From the NCBI RefSeq assembly GCF_000611645.1, contig NW_014012677.1:7930-18782 (forward strand): a stretch of DNA of 10,853 nucleotides, given 5' to 3'. Under the pieces are notes generated by a model that was not told the DNA's origin, ran no database searches, and was given only the letters and a program-made list of their open reading frames with translations. Both the position numbers and the translations under genes were made by a program. The stretch's first letter is position 1; every line of letters begins with the position of its first letter. This DNA comes from Monoraphidium neglectum. Lineage: Eukaryota; Chlorophyta; Chlorophyceae; Sphaeropleales; Selenastraceae. Positions 1 to 7,452 of the stretch are shown here, piece after piece.

Positions 1-252
1 GGGGGGGGGCAAAGGGGGTTGAGCAAGTGCAAGGGCCGTCGCAGCCGTTGGGCACGGCCATTTGTTCGACGCGCGAATTGGCGTGCGGCGCGTCGCAAGA
101 AATGCCACACAATGGCAAGCAGGCGTCGCAGTGGGGCTCAGGCCCTGCACCTGTGTGCTGACAGGCGCGCGAATGACCCCGCAGTCAGCCAAGTGACGGC
201 GCTGCCTATCCCATGCATCCACCCGCCCGCTGGCAAGCCGGCCCCTGCCCAC
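1..252 (-). other. CRY-DASH intron 5 (partial), no convincing coding sequence
   Basis: A GT donor (ACG|GTGGGC on the minus strand) follows the last recognisable CRY-DASH codons (KFKT). I checked the rest of the reverse strand to base 1 for the expected family continuation (a YDP motif followed by a WLPEL-like motif) and found none. The window ends in a pyrimidine-rich minus-strand stretch that could precede an acceptor just outside. Confidence 0.6.
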
Positions 253-1387
253 CGTCTTAAACTTGCGGTTGCGGGGGTCGTTGCCGGCGCCGCTGCAGTA
301 GGCCCAGTTTCCCCAGTTGGAGGCCGCCTCGCTGTCCAGCAGCAGGCTCTCAAACAGCTCCGCCCCTGGAGCGATGGGGATTGCAAGTGCCGTGGGGGGG
401 GGGGGGCGGATACAAATTTCAATCACAGCAATGTGGGCGCACATGGCGGTCGCATTGGCTGCATGCCTCCGCAACCCACATCCGATGCACACTCACTACC
501 CAACCTCACGCCTCGATCCAGGCGCGGGTGCGCAAAGCCGCTGGCTGCCGCCCCTCCCCGGAATGCCTGGAAGCCGTCTGCATGCGCGCGCATGTGCATG
601 AGCCACTGGCTGCCCTGAGCTCGTGCACCCACCCAGCCGCCAGTCCAGCCCGAGCTCCTTTGACAGAAATGAGGCCGCGTTCTGGCGCCCGCGGTTGCTC
701 ATCCACCCCGTCGCCGCCAGCTCGCGCATGCACTGCGCGGAGCACAGGGGCAGGCCAGACAGCTCAGGAAGAGGGCAGCGATTGAAGGGCTGCCTCCAAA
801 ACGCTGGCGCTGTGGCCGGCTTGCGGCCTGCGGCTTGCATGTTCAGGCTAGCAGGGCCCGCAGCTGAATCGCAGCAAACGCCACCACATTTGACGATTCA
901 GCTGGAAGGCCGGCCCGAGGTTGGGCAGCACGGCCGTCCCATCTGGGAGCGTGCCGCACCACACAATCAACCCACCATGCCTAGGCCCAAGCTCACCGCG
1001 TCAACGAAAGGGAAGCCAGTCCGCCCAGATGCCCACTGCGCGAACACCTCCTCGTCCTGAAGCCACACGGCCGGCCCTTCCTCTGCGGTATCGCTCGCCC
1101 CCGCCTGCCGGGCGCCTGCTGTCGCTGGGGGTGGCGCCGCTGCTCCAGCGGCAGTTCCCGTCGTCACCAGGGCGTCACCCGCCTTGAGGGCTGTGTATAT
1201 GAAAAAGTCTCGAATAACCAGGTGCATCACCAGCCACTCACACCCCTCGGCCGCGCCGCCGCCGCCGCTGCCACCTCCTTTCGAGTGCTTTTTGCTCTTG
1301 GCGCCGGGGCCGGCAGCAGCGGCAACGCCAGTGCTGCCGCGCACTGCCTGAGCGCTGGCATTAGCACCCGGTGCATCCGCGTCCTCC

Positions 1388-1446
<59 letters not shown>

Positions 1447-3429
1447 TGCCCTGACCTCGGACTCCACCTGCCTTGGCGATATGCATCCCAGCGCCAGGAA
1501 GGGCGACAGCTTGGTGGACGCGTCCAGCCCAGACGCCATCATCCTTTGGGGGGCGCAGCGCGGACGGTGTGGGCGGCGGCGTGTGGGTGAAGGTGGTGTT
1601 GAGGTGTGTGGGCTGGTGGGCAGGTGAGCAGGTGGGCGTGCTTGCAGCACTCAAGTTGTTGCAATATGCCTAGGCGGGGATCTGGATCTGTGTGTCCTGG
1701 GGTGTTGATGGGTGGTCAGGTGCTGGAATCGCGATGATCATTGTGTGCAGGGGGAACAGCACACAGGGGCCGCCTTTGTGTGTGCATGCGCTTGTGCAGG
1801 CGTAGGCAGCATTGGGTGCGTGAGCTTGGCGTCATCCAGTCGACATGGGGGAAGGTGATGACGGGAGCATCGTCAGCAGGCACGCTGCGCAGCGGCCCTC
1901 CTGCGCAGCGCCCTGCACTGGGAGGGCATTGCGTCGTGCCCCGTCACGGGGCGCACCCCCGCCGCACCTGGCCTCGCCATACCCTTCCAAGGGGCCCGCC
2001 CCGCCGCTGCCCGCGCCCGCCTGCATGCCTTCAGCACTCAAGAAGGCCCGCAGCCGCGCCGTGGCGGCCGCCTCGCCGCCGCGAAATGGGAACCCGCTCG
2101 CCGGGTGCGGCGCGTCACCTGCATGGGAGGGCGCCGGCTCGCCTGGCGGCGCGAGCCCAGGAGCTTTGGTCAGCGCAGCTAAACGCCGCAGCGCTGCAGC
2201 TGCCTCGGGACCGGCGCTCTCATACAGTGCGAGAACATCCGCAGGCAGCGGCGCAAGCAGGTCGTCTGCGCCGCCGCCGCCGCCGCCGCCGCCGCCGAGC
2301 GGGGTCGCCGGCATGGGCGGCGGCGGCGGCAGCGAGGAGGGCGCCGGCAGCGGCGGCCGCACGGCGCTGAGCGCCTGCACTGCGCGGCGGAAGTCGGTCA
2401 TCACAGGGGGCAGCTGCCGGTAGCGCCCTGTTTCTGCGTTGGGCGGCGGCCCGCACGCATTGCTCCCGCCGCCGCCGCCGCCGCCTTCCTCCTCCTTGTG
2501 CTGCTGCTGCTGCGGCTGCTGCTGCTGCGGCAGTCGGCGTTGCGTCGCACCGCCGCCGCCAGCGAGCGCAGCTCGGCTGACGCCGCTGCCGCAGAATGCC
2601 GAGTAGGGCAGGTCATCCGGATGGTACAGCGTGGCCCCCCAAACCCCAGACACCGACGGCTCTAAGCCCAGGGCGAGCGCCTCCCTCTCAAAAGCCTCTG
2701 CGGCCGCCGCCTCCTGAGCAAGCATTGCGCGCGTCGCTGCTGGCGCGTGGTGCAGCAGCAGCGCGGCGCGCGACACGCCAGCGGCGCGCAGGGGGGCCGC
2801 TAGGGTGCGCAGGGCGGCGGGGATAGCGTCGGCGGGGGGCGCGGCGCAAAAGGCGAGGCAGCTGCCCAGTGCTGACAGGTCTGCGCGCAGGCTGTGCGCC
2901 GCCTCCAGCAGTAGCCTGTGTGGGCAGAAGAGTGGAGCGAGCGTGACACAAGTGCGCATACCATGCTGCGTGAGGGCCAGCACTTGGGGGGCGTTTTGCA
3001 CTTTGGGGTCGGGAGGCAGCGCGAAGGCAGCAAGCCCCTGTAGCAGCAGCAACAGCAGCGGCGGCAGCAGTAAGCAAAGGATCTGTCCCTGGACAGTCCT
3101 GCCACTCACCTGCATCTGTGCGGGCCTATCATGGGCACGCCGGCGCCCTCCGCGCCCCGCCTGGGCCCGAGCTCAGATGGGTCCAGGCAGAGCAGTGGCA
3201 GCAGAAACCGGACATGCGGCGCAGCCGCAGCAGTCAGGGCCTCGTTGTCCGCCAGCCGCATGTCGCCGGGCCGCACCCACCACAATGCGAGCGTGTCTGC
3301 CTGCTGTGGTGCCCCTGCATGTGCGGCGCGAGCTGTGGCGGCGCAGGCAACCGGGCCAGAAGTCAGCCGCTGCATCTGATTAGGCCGACAGATGCGCGAT
3401 GATCCTGTGATGCGATGCTGGATCCGCAT
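253..3429 (-). CDS. CRY-DASH: CRY-DASH cryptochrome/photolyase-family flavoprotein, partial (C-terminus off the left edge)
   Basis: Five exons are read on the minus strand: 3429-3110, 2915-1968, 1543-997, 732-633 and 365-253. All visible junctions are GT-AG with matching phases, giving 676 codons before a donor at 252/251. Seen: an Arg/Ala-rich N-terminus of about 45 residues (possibly an organelle transit peptide); the antenna-domain start [16 protein letters not shown] at 50-65; [12 protein letters not shown] at 199-210; [12 protein letters not shown] at about 275; [20 protein letters not shown] after residue 428; [13 protein letters not shown] at 525; [14 protein letters not shown] at 592; [15 protein letters not shown] at 614; LDWRLGAELF at 634; and [15 protein letters not shown] at 655. 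SNRGRQN and GNDPR are DASH hallmarks. W593, W636 and W659 occupy the photolyase Trp-triad positions. Family members bind FAD and an antenna folate and repair or sense DNA damage in blue light, often in organelles. The start at 3429 follows an in-frame TAG three codons upstream; Met19 is an alternative. Low-complexity inserts make it longer than typical DASH proteins. The C-terminal end is missing only because the window stops. Confidence 0.92.
1390..1443 (-). repeat. Pure (CAG)18 trinucleotide tract coding for polyglutamine in the CRY-DASH gene
   Basis: The plus strand reads CTG eighteen times without interruption; in the CRY-DASH frame this is 18 CAG codons (Gln457-474). It sits inside exon 3, between the conserved SPRQVESEV helix and the [13 protein letters not shown] helix, and starts a low-complexity insert of about 68 residues (457-524). 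A perfect repeat of this length is likely to vary in length between strains. Confidence 0.97.
2268..2297 (-). repeat. GCC/GGC microsatellite coding for polyglycine in the CRY-DASH gene
   Basis: About nine uninterrupted GCC units on the plus strand encode a glycine run in the CRY-DASH protein near residue 315. It lies in the variable Pro/Gly-rich linker between the N-terminal antenna domain and the helical FAD domain. A related Gln/Glu/Gly-rich stretch is encoded at about 2465-2540, between the DDLP motif and the LPPVMTDF motif. Confidence 0.85.
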
Positions 3430-3438
3430 GTCAAGCTA

Positions 3439-3444
3439 CACGTG
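3439..3444. promoter_or_regulatory. G-box (CACGTG) just upstream of the CRY-DASH start
   Basis: The palindrome CACGTG lies 10 bases upstream of the first ATG of the CRY-DASH frame. G-boxes bind bZIP/bHLH factors in light-regulated plant promoters, which would suit a blue-light flavoprotein. The motif is only six bases, so chance occurrence cannot be excluded. A weak TATA-like stretch (minus-strand ATGAATATAGT) lies at about 3526-3536, roughly 100 bases upstream of the start. Confidence 0.3.
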
Positions 3445-4132
3445 AAAAAAGCGGGTTCTTGCACCAGGGGATGGTGTGGACCGATCTACAGTAGGCTGTC
3501 AGCAATCCTGTCCATCACGAATAAGACTATATTCATAGTGCAGACCTGATCAACAAGCGACGCCCATTGACAGTGCGCAAACTCGGCACCCGTGTCACTC
3601 AAGAGGGTGCTGCAAGTGACCAGCCACCAGACACTGCCTTGAACATATTTCGCAGGGGAGCTTCCTGCTGGGCTGGTGAGGAGCGCAAGACCCAGTGCAA
3701 CTATTGAACACAGAGTTTGTACACGTGTACGGCGCTATTTCGCATGGACCCAACATGGGCTGATCCTGCGTTCCATGTCGACACATGGAATGACATCAAG
3801 TAGAGCTGCAATGGCCTCGGTCATCCCTGAAACACCGTCACGGCTGGACGTTGCTTGCGCCAGTCATACGGCAAAGTTTACAAGGCAGGCAGCGATCTCC
3901 AGCCAACCCCAGCTAACTCTGCAGCCCAACCCCCTGCCCTCAAGAGGCTTACTTGAGTTACGGGAAACCCATGAAATAGAACATCGCATGCTTACTTTTG
4001 CCTCTGGTGCCGGGGGTTACACTTTGACCAAGTTGATCCCTCGCTTCGCCCTCCTCAGCAGTTTTTTGTGGTCCAGCCAGAATAAATCCTGTGCAGTACT
4101 GATGGCTTGTCGGGTCGCTTCTTTTACGGATT
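3445..4132. other. Spacer: CRY-DASH promoter side and 3' flank of the retropepsin-like gene
   Basis: Lower GC and no recognisable protein. Both strands contain open frames of 100-165 codons, but they lack family motifs, have no coherent splice structure and overlap each other in conflicting frames. The only patterned element is a 65-bp segment at 3759-3823 related to one at 7095-7159 (listed separately). Confidence 0.5.
3759..3823. repeat. Dispersed repeat copy A (about 77 percent identical to 7095-7159)
   Basis: This segment aligns without gaps to 7095-7159, with about 50 of 65 positions identical and a perfect 17-base core (GCTGATCCTGCGTTCCA). Read on the minus strand, both copies keep an open frame with the shared pattern EA-AAL--V-P-VD-ERRIS, and a stop codon follows a few residues later in each. 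The origin is unknown: it may be a transposon remnant, a duplicated exon fragment or a shared 3'-flank element. Confidence 0.7.
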
Positions 4133-4137
4133 TTACA
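4133..4137 (-). terminator. Candidate TGTAA polyadenylation signal for the retropepsin-like gene
   Basis: A minus-strand TGTAA, the polyadenylation signal typical of chlorophyte nuclear genes, occurs about 285 bases downstream of the stop at 4421. A second one lies at 4017-4021. The sequence from 4138 to 4420 would then be 3' UTR, and I see no other gene in it. Confidence 0.35.
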
Positions 4138-4420
4138 GATATGTGCGCGCTGCTCAGCCTGTGCCTGAGCTGACCGCTGCGACTCCCACGCTCTGATTGC
4201 ACAGCCAATAATAGCCTTGCATAAAAAAGCCTCGACCTGCTGTTTTGCGCTGGGGCGCAAGGGGGCTGCTTCACTTGCACGCTGGACCAAACTCGATTCA
4301 AGGGAGCAGGAAATTCTGCAGCGCTCACCCGCCCAATGAACACCTGGCCTCACCAGCAGCCCAAACTCATTTATACCAGACGTGGGTCAGAGCTCCACCA
4401 GGAACAAAAACCCAACTAGA

Positions 4421-5749
4421 TCAGTGCTGCTGCCTGCGCCTGAGCACCTTGCGGAAGCTGCTCTTGGCCTGCTTCCTGAACAGGCGCATCGCGTCCCAAT
4501 CAATGCCCACTCTCAGAATGTCCAATGCGGGACCCCCCAGGATGACGTCATATCCTTTGCTGCCCTGGCCCTGCTTGATTGGCGCCAAGACTCTGATCTT
4601 CAACTCGTCCCCCATGGCTGCATTGGCACCAGCCTTGCCTGTGGTGCTCCGCCCTCTGTTGCCAGGAGCTGACGACGTGGCGCTGCCACTGCTGCCGGCG
4701 CACATGCCACCACCTGCTGTGCCCTCGTTATCGTTGCTGCAGCGGCCACTTGTGCCCTCGTCCGCCCAGACCTCCAGGTACATCGAGCGCCATGGATCCT
4801 CGACTCCCTCGTCTCCCTCACCCTCCAACAGCAGCGTGGTCAGCACTGAGCCCCTGTGGTATGTAGGACAGGATGGGATGGGATGGGACAAGATATGATA
4901 TGAGGGGGGAGGGGGTGCAATCTGGGGTGCAATTTGAGGTGAACCAGTTGTTGGCAAGCATCATGCACCAAGTTGGGATTTGATGATAAAAAGGCGGGGC
5001 GCAACACCACACCGGCTCTCCTTTGGGCCTTAACTTGTGTTGCCATATAGTGTTGCCATATCAGCGAATGCATTACTTTCTTAGACCGTACTGAGGCACT
5101 GGAGAAAAGCTGAAAAATGCTGTCACCGCTTCATTCATTCTGTGCCATCCCACCTAGCCGCTTCACATTTCAATCACACTTGGGATACATACAGCACCCC
5201 CGCCCAGTGCTGGCTGGCCGGCCACCCCCAGACTCACTCAACCCCATGGGCAGGTGAAGCACGACCCAAACAGCACCACTGGAACAATGACATGAGAGGG
5301 CATCGTGATGCGCACCTGCGCGTGACGCGGCCTCTGTGCCCTTGGCCGATGTCCAAGGCTGCCGAGAAGCCATCGGGGGCCAGACCCAGTCGGTCGGCCA
5401 TGTACTCCGAGATCCTCAAAGGCAGATGGCAGCCCGTGCCCACCAGGAGCAATGCCGGCAGCTGTGTCCCGTCACGCTCCAGCAGCACATCCAGGTAGAG
5501 GCCGTCCTCGTGCTGGCTGCCCGAATGAGACACTGCTAGGCAAGTGCAGCATGCAGGCAGCGCGTCACTGCCAGCCAAGCTGCCATGCAAAATGAGGAGT
5601 GCCGTGAAGCATCCCAGAATCCTTAAGCCAGGGCCCTGTGAGCACGCAACCTCACCTGCTGGGCCCCTGTACTGTGAGACTGGCATCACCGCTGGCGGAT
5701 CCATGGCCGGCTGCGCACGCTGCGTCGTGCAATGCGTGGCAGGCAGCAC
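4421..5749 (-). CDS. Retropepsin-like (clan AA aspartic protease fold) protein, catalytic Asp position changed to Gly
   Basis: Modelled minus-strand exons are 5749-5656, 5535-5316 and 4853-4421 (stop TGA), all GT-AG and phase-consistent (phases 1 and 2), giving 248 residues. Met16 (5704) is an alternative start, and further 5' exons are possible because a good donor (GTAAGTG) lies just upstream. Seen: DGLYLDVLLERDG (42-54), then PALLLVGTGCHLPLRISEYM and ADRLGL. These match the first half of a retropepsin fold, where families show DTG-A/S followed by a helix ending in A-RLGL. The second half has ELKIRVLAPI and GYDVILGGPALDILRVGIDWD (205-225), matching the conserved YD-ILG-DFL-----IDWD hydrophobic motif. 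An acidic, Gly/Ser-rich linker (about 115-190) separates the halves. The catalytic Asp position is Gly (GGC), so this may be an inactive fold or a sequence error. Family members are known from retroelements, DDI1-type and bacterial-type proteins; no gag, RT or integrase sequence is visible nearby, so a host gene or domesticated domain is inferred. The Lys/Arg-rich C-terminus is unexplained. Confidence 0.6.
4869..4889. repeat. Short GGATG tandem repeat in an intron
   Basis: About four units of GGATG near the acceptor end of the 4854-5315 intron. On the coding (minus) strand it is CATCC-rich and forms part of the pyrimidine tract before the acceptor CACAG|GGGC. Confidence 0.8.
5037..5061. repeat. 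Two tandem copies of a 13-bp unit
   Basis: GTGTTGCCATAT occurs at 5037-5048 and again at 5050-5061, within the second intron of the retropepsin-like gene. It is a simple local duplication with no evident function. Confidence 0.85.
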
Positions 5750-7079
5750 ACTTACGCGTGAACGCTCGACCTGGCATGGTAGTCAGCATTGCATGAAGCC
5801 AGCATCAGGCTGAGGGGCAGCACTGCAGCCCTCAGGAGGCACTGCGTGCAGCCGGCAGCTGCTCCTTGCAGGCGCGCGTGCATTGGTGCTGAGGGTTGCT
5901 TGGTAGCTAGCTGCCAAGCAGGGCCCACAGCCAGCCAACGCACCCACCGGGCAGCCTCAGCCAGTCGGCAGCCTGCAACGTCTTATGAGGCAGCCTGCTA
6001 TGCCAGGGATACCTCAGGTTGATTTAAGAAGGCCAGGATGAGCTCCCCACAGGAGTCCACATAACCCAACCGCGTGTGCCTGTAGCCTGCTCCCAGGCCG
6101 TCAGCAGCATCATGTAATCTCCGCAAAGGCTTTTGCAGTGCGCATCCTAGTGATTCATGTGCGTGCAGGTGCGTGCTCACCCGCAAAAAAGGATGGGCCC
6201 TTCGGATTACGTATTAGCTAATATTACACGACGACAGGGCGTTGTCCGCTCCTTGAATAGATAATTTTGAGTTCCTACGGCACGCTAGAAACACTGGCAC
6301 GGCTCAGAAGGCAGCAAATGATCTCATCGTGCGCCAGAGGGCGGCAGCACAGCGCAGAGATGCCAAAACTGACATTTGTAATCCGCGGGTGGATTTGGCT
6401 GCAGTTGCAATGGCGTGTACTTCCAGGAATGCCCTGCATTTCCTGCTTCTGTCGCAGCAGTGACACTTTCAATTGCCACTGCTACAACCAGGTGGAAGCT
6501 TTGCAGACTGTGCTTGGAGCAACAAATGAAAGTATATCACAAGTATTATGGAGTAGTAGTCGGCCGTCACCGTCTCACCGTGAGCAGTGGCAAGGAACAT
6601 CATTTCAACAGCAGAGTGGGCGTGGGCAGATCAATTCATCGCACGAGGGCTGCCTGACAGTAGCCGGCCCCCCTGAAATTGCGTGTACACAACATAGAAT
6701 CCATTAACTCTATGTACCACTATGTACTTCAGCGTGCATAAAGTCAAGTTTTGCGGGCCTGCTGTGGCCCCGACGGTCTGGCGGCAGGGCCGCTTGGTGG
6801 CGGGCACGTTGCTGCGTGAACCGAAAGGGGGGCATTGTACAGGCAGTGTCAAATTTGGTTTTGAATCACAGCTGTAAGCAAAATCAATCGAATGTCTGTA
6901 ATTAAGTTGTTGGCCAATCGGTTGCAGTCTTCTGGAGGGTGACGGCTGCATCCAACTGGCCCGACAGACACCCGAGGGCTGTGTAAGACACTGCTGGATT
7001 CTGCGTGTTCAGCCACGGGCGGAAACCAGGCGAATTTTGGCACCGAGGCGATGGTCAAGTCAAATGTAGGCTGTCACCG
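5750..7079. other. Intergenic/5' region with no convincing gene
   Basis: Mixed composition. The longest open frame (6267-6707, plus, 146 codons) shows no family motif, and the minus-strand frames are short. A possible small exon of the downstream minus-strand gene lies at 6013-6086. A CCAAT-like sequence (GGCCAATCGG) is at about 6911-6920, and a short CTATGTAC direct repeat at about 6709-6726. I see no tRNA, repeat array or mobile-element end. Confidence 0.45.
6013..6086 (-). other. Orphan exon candidate upstream of the retropepsin-like gene
   Basis: On the minus strand an acceptor-like GAGCAG|GCTACAGG and a donor-like CCTGAG|GTATCC enclose an open stretch containing LGYVDSCGELILAFLNQPE. The peptide looks protein-like and could be a 5' exon of the gene that ends at 4421. 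However, another frame of the same stretch is also open, and I cannot assign a family. Treat it as a hint only. Confidence 0.18.
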
Positions 7080-7094
7080 CTAGGATCGCTGTGT

Positions 7095-7159
7095 GCTGAT
7101 CCTGCGTTCCAAGTCAACACGTGGGACGACAGCACAGAGTGCTGCGGCAGCCTCGATCA
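7095..7159. repeat. Dispersed repeat copy B (partner of 3759-3823)
   Basis: Gap-free match to 3759-3823 with a perfect 17-base core. On the minus strand it encodes VVPRVDLERRISTQRS followed by a stop, compared with VIPCVDMERRIS in copy A. It lies about 300 bases downstream of the TMEM50 stop, beyond the candidate polyadenylation signal, and is probably not part of that transcript. Confidence 0.7.
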
Positions 7160-7452
7160 ACACTCGAAGGCCGCCACAGCCGGCCCACACAACCCACCTG
7201 CGCCTTGCACCCGCCCCAGCGCGCCGCGCCGCGGACGCTGACTCTGGCCCCTTCTGGCCGTTGAAACCAGTCGTACGCCACTCCGTTACAAGTAAGCTGA
7301 TGCCCATCCACAAAGGTTGGGCGTCGTGATGCCTGGCAGCCAGCCAAACAGGCAACGCGGATTAGAGAACAAAATTCATGACGTCAAAAGATCCCATGGG
7401 AACGCAAGATGCGGATGAGGCGCCACCGCTGCCCGCGCTGCCGGCGCACGCC
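7160..7452 (-). other. 3' flank of the TMEM50 gene, with candidate polyadenylation signal
   Basis: A minus-strand TGTAA occurs at 7286-7290, about 165 bases after the stop. A second one overlaps the stop codon itself (TTGTAAGG at 7451-7458), so the upstream signal is ambiguous. Minus-strand open frames of 77 and 91 codons here show no recognisable domain and are most simply 3' UTR. Confidence 0.35.

Noticed and set aside
1222..1590. Plus-strand frame with a polyleucine run
   Set aside because: It is the antisense of the CRY-DASH polyQ exon; the leucines come from the CTG strand of the CAG repeat and no signal peptide or domain follows.
1741..2423. Plus-strand Arg/Ala/Pro-rich frames of 192-209 codons
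   Set aside because: These are antisense shadows of GC-rich CRY-DASH exon 2, with low-complexity composition and no motifs.
3676..4353. Overlapping 108-165 codon frames on both strands
   Set aside because: Mutually overlapping in three frames with no recognisable domain; best explained as spacer and 3' flank.
4421..5749. A retrotransposon as the source of the retropepsin-like domain
   Set aside because: No reverse transcriptase, RNase H, integrase, zinc knuckle or terminal repeats are visible around it, and the gene has several spliceosomal introns, so an active element is not supported.
6013..6086. Resemblance of a GYVDSCGEL peptide to a dUTPase motif
   Set aside because: The match lacks the Tyr-Arg spacing of the dUTPase motif and no other dUTPase motif is nearby, so I did not name it.
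6267..6707. Plus-strand 146-codon frame in the spacer
   Set aside because: No family motif, no splice support and codon use unlike the confirmed exons; treated as chance.
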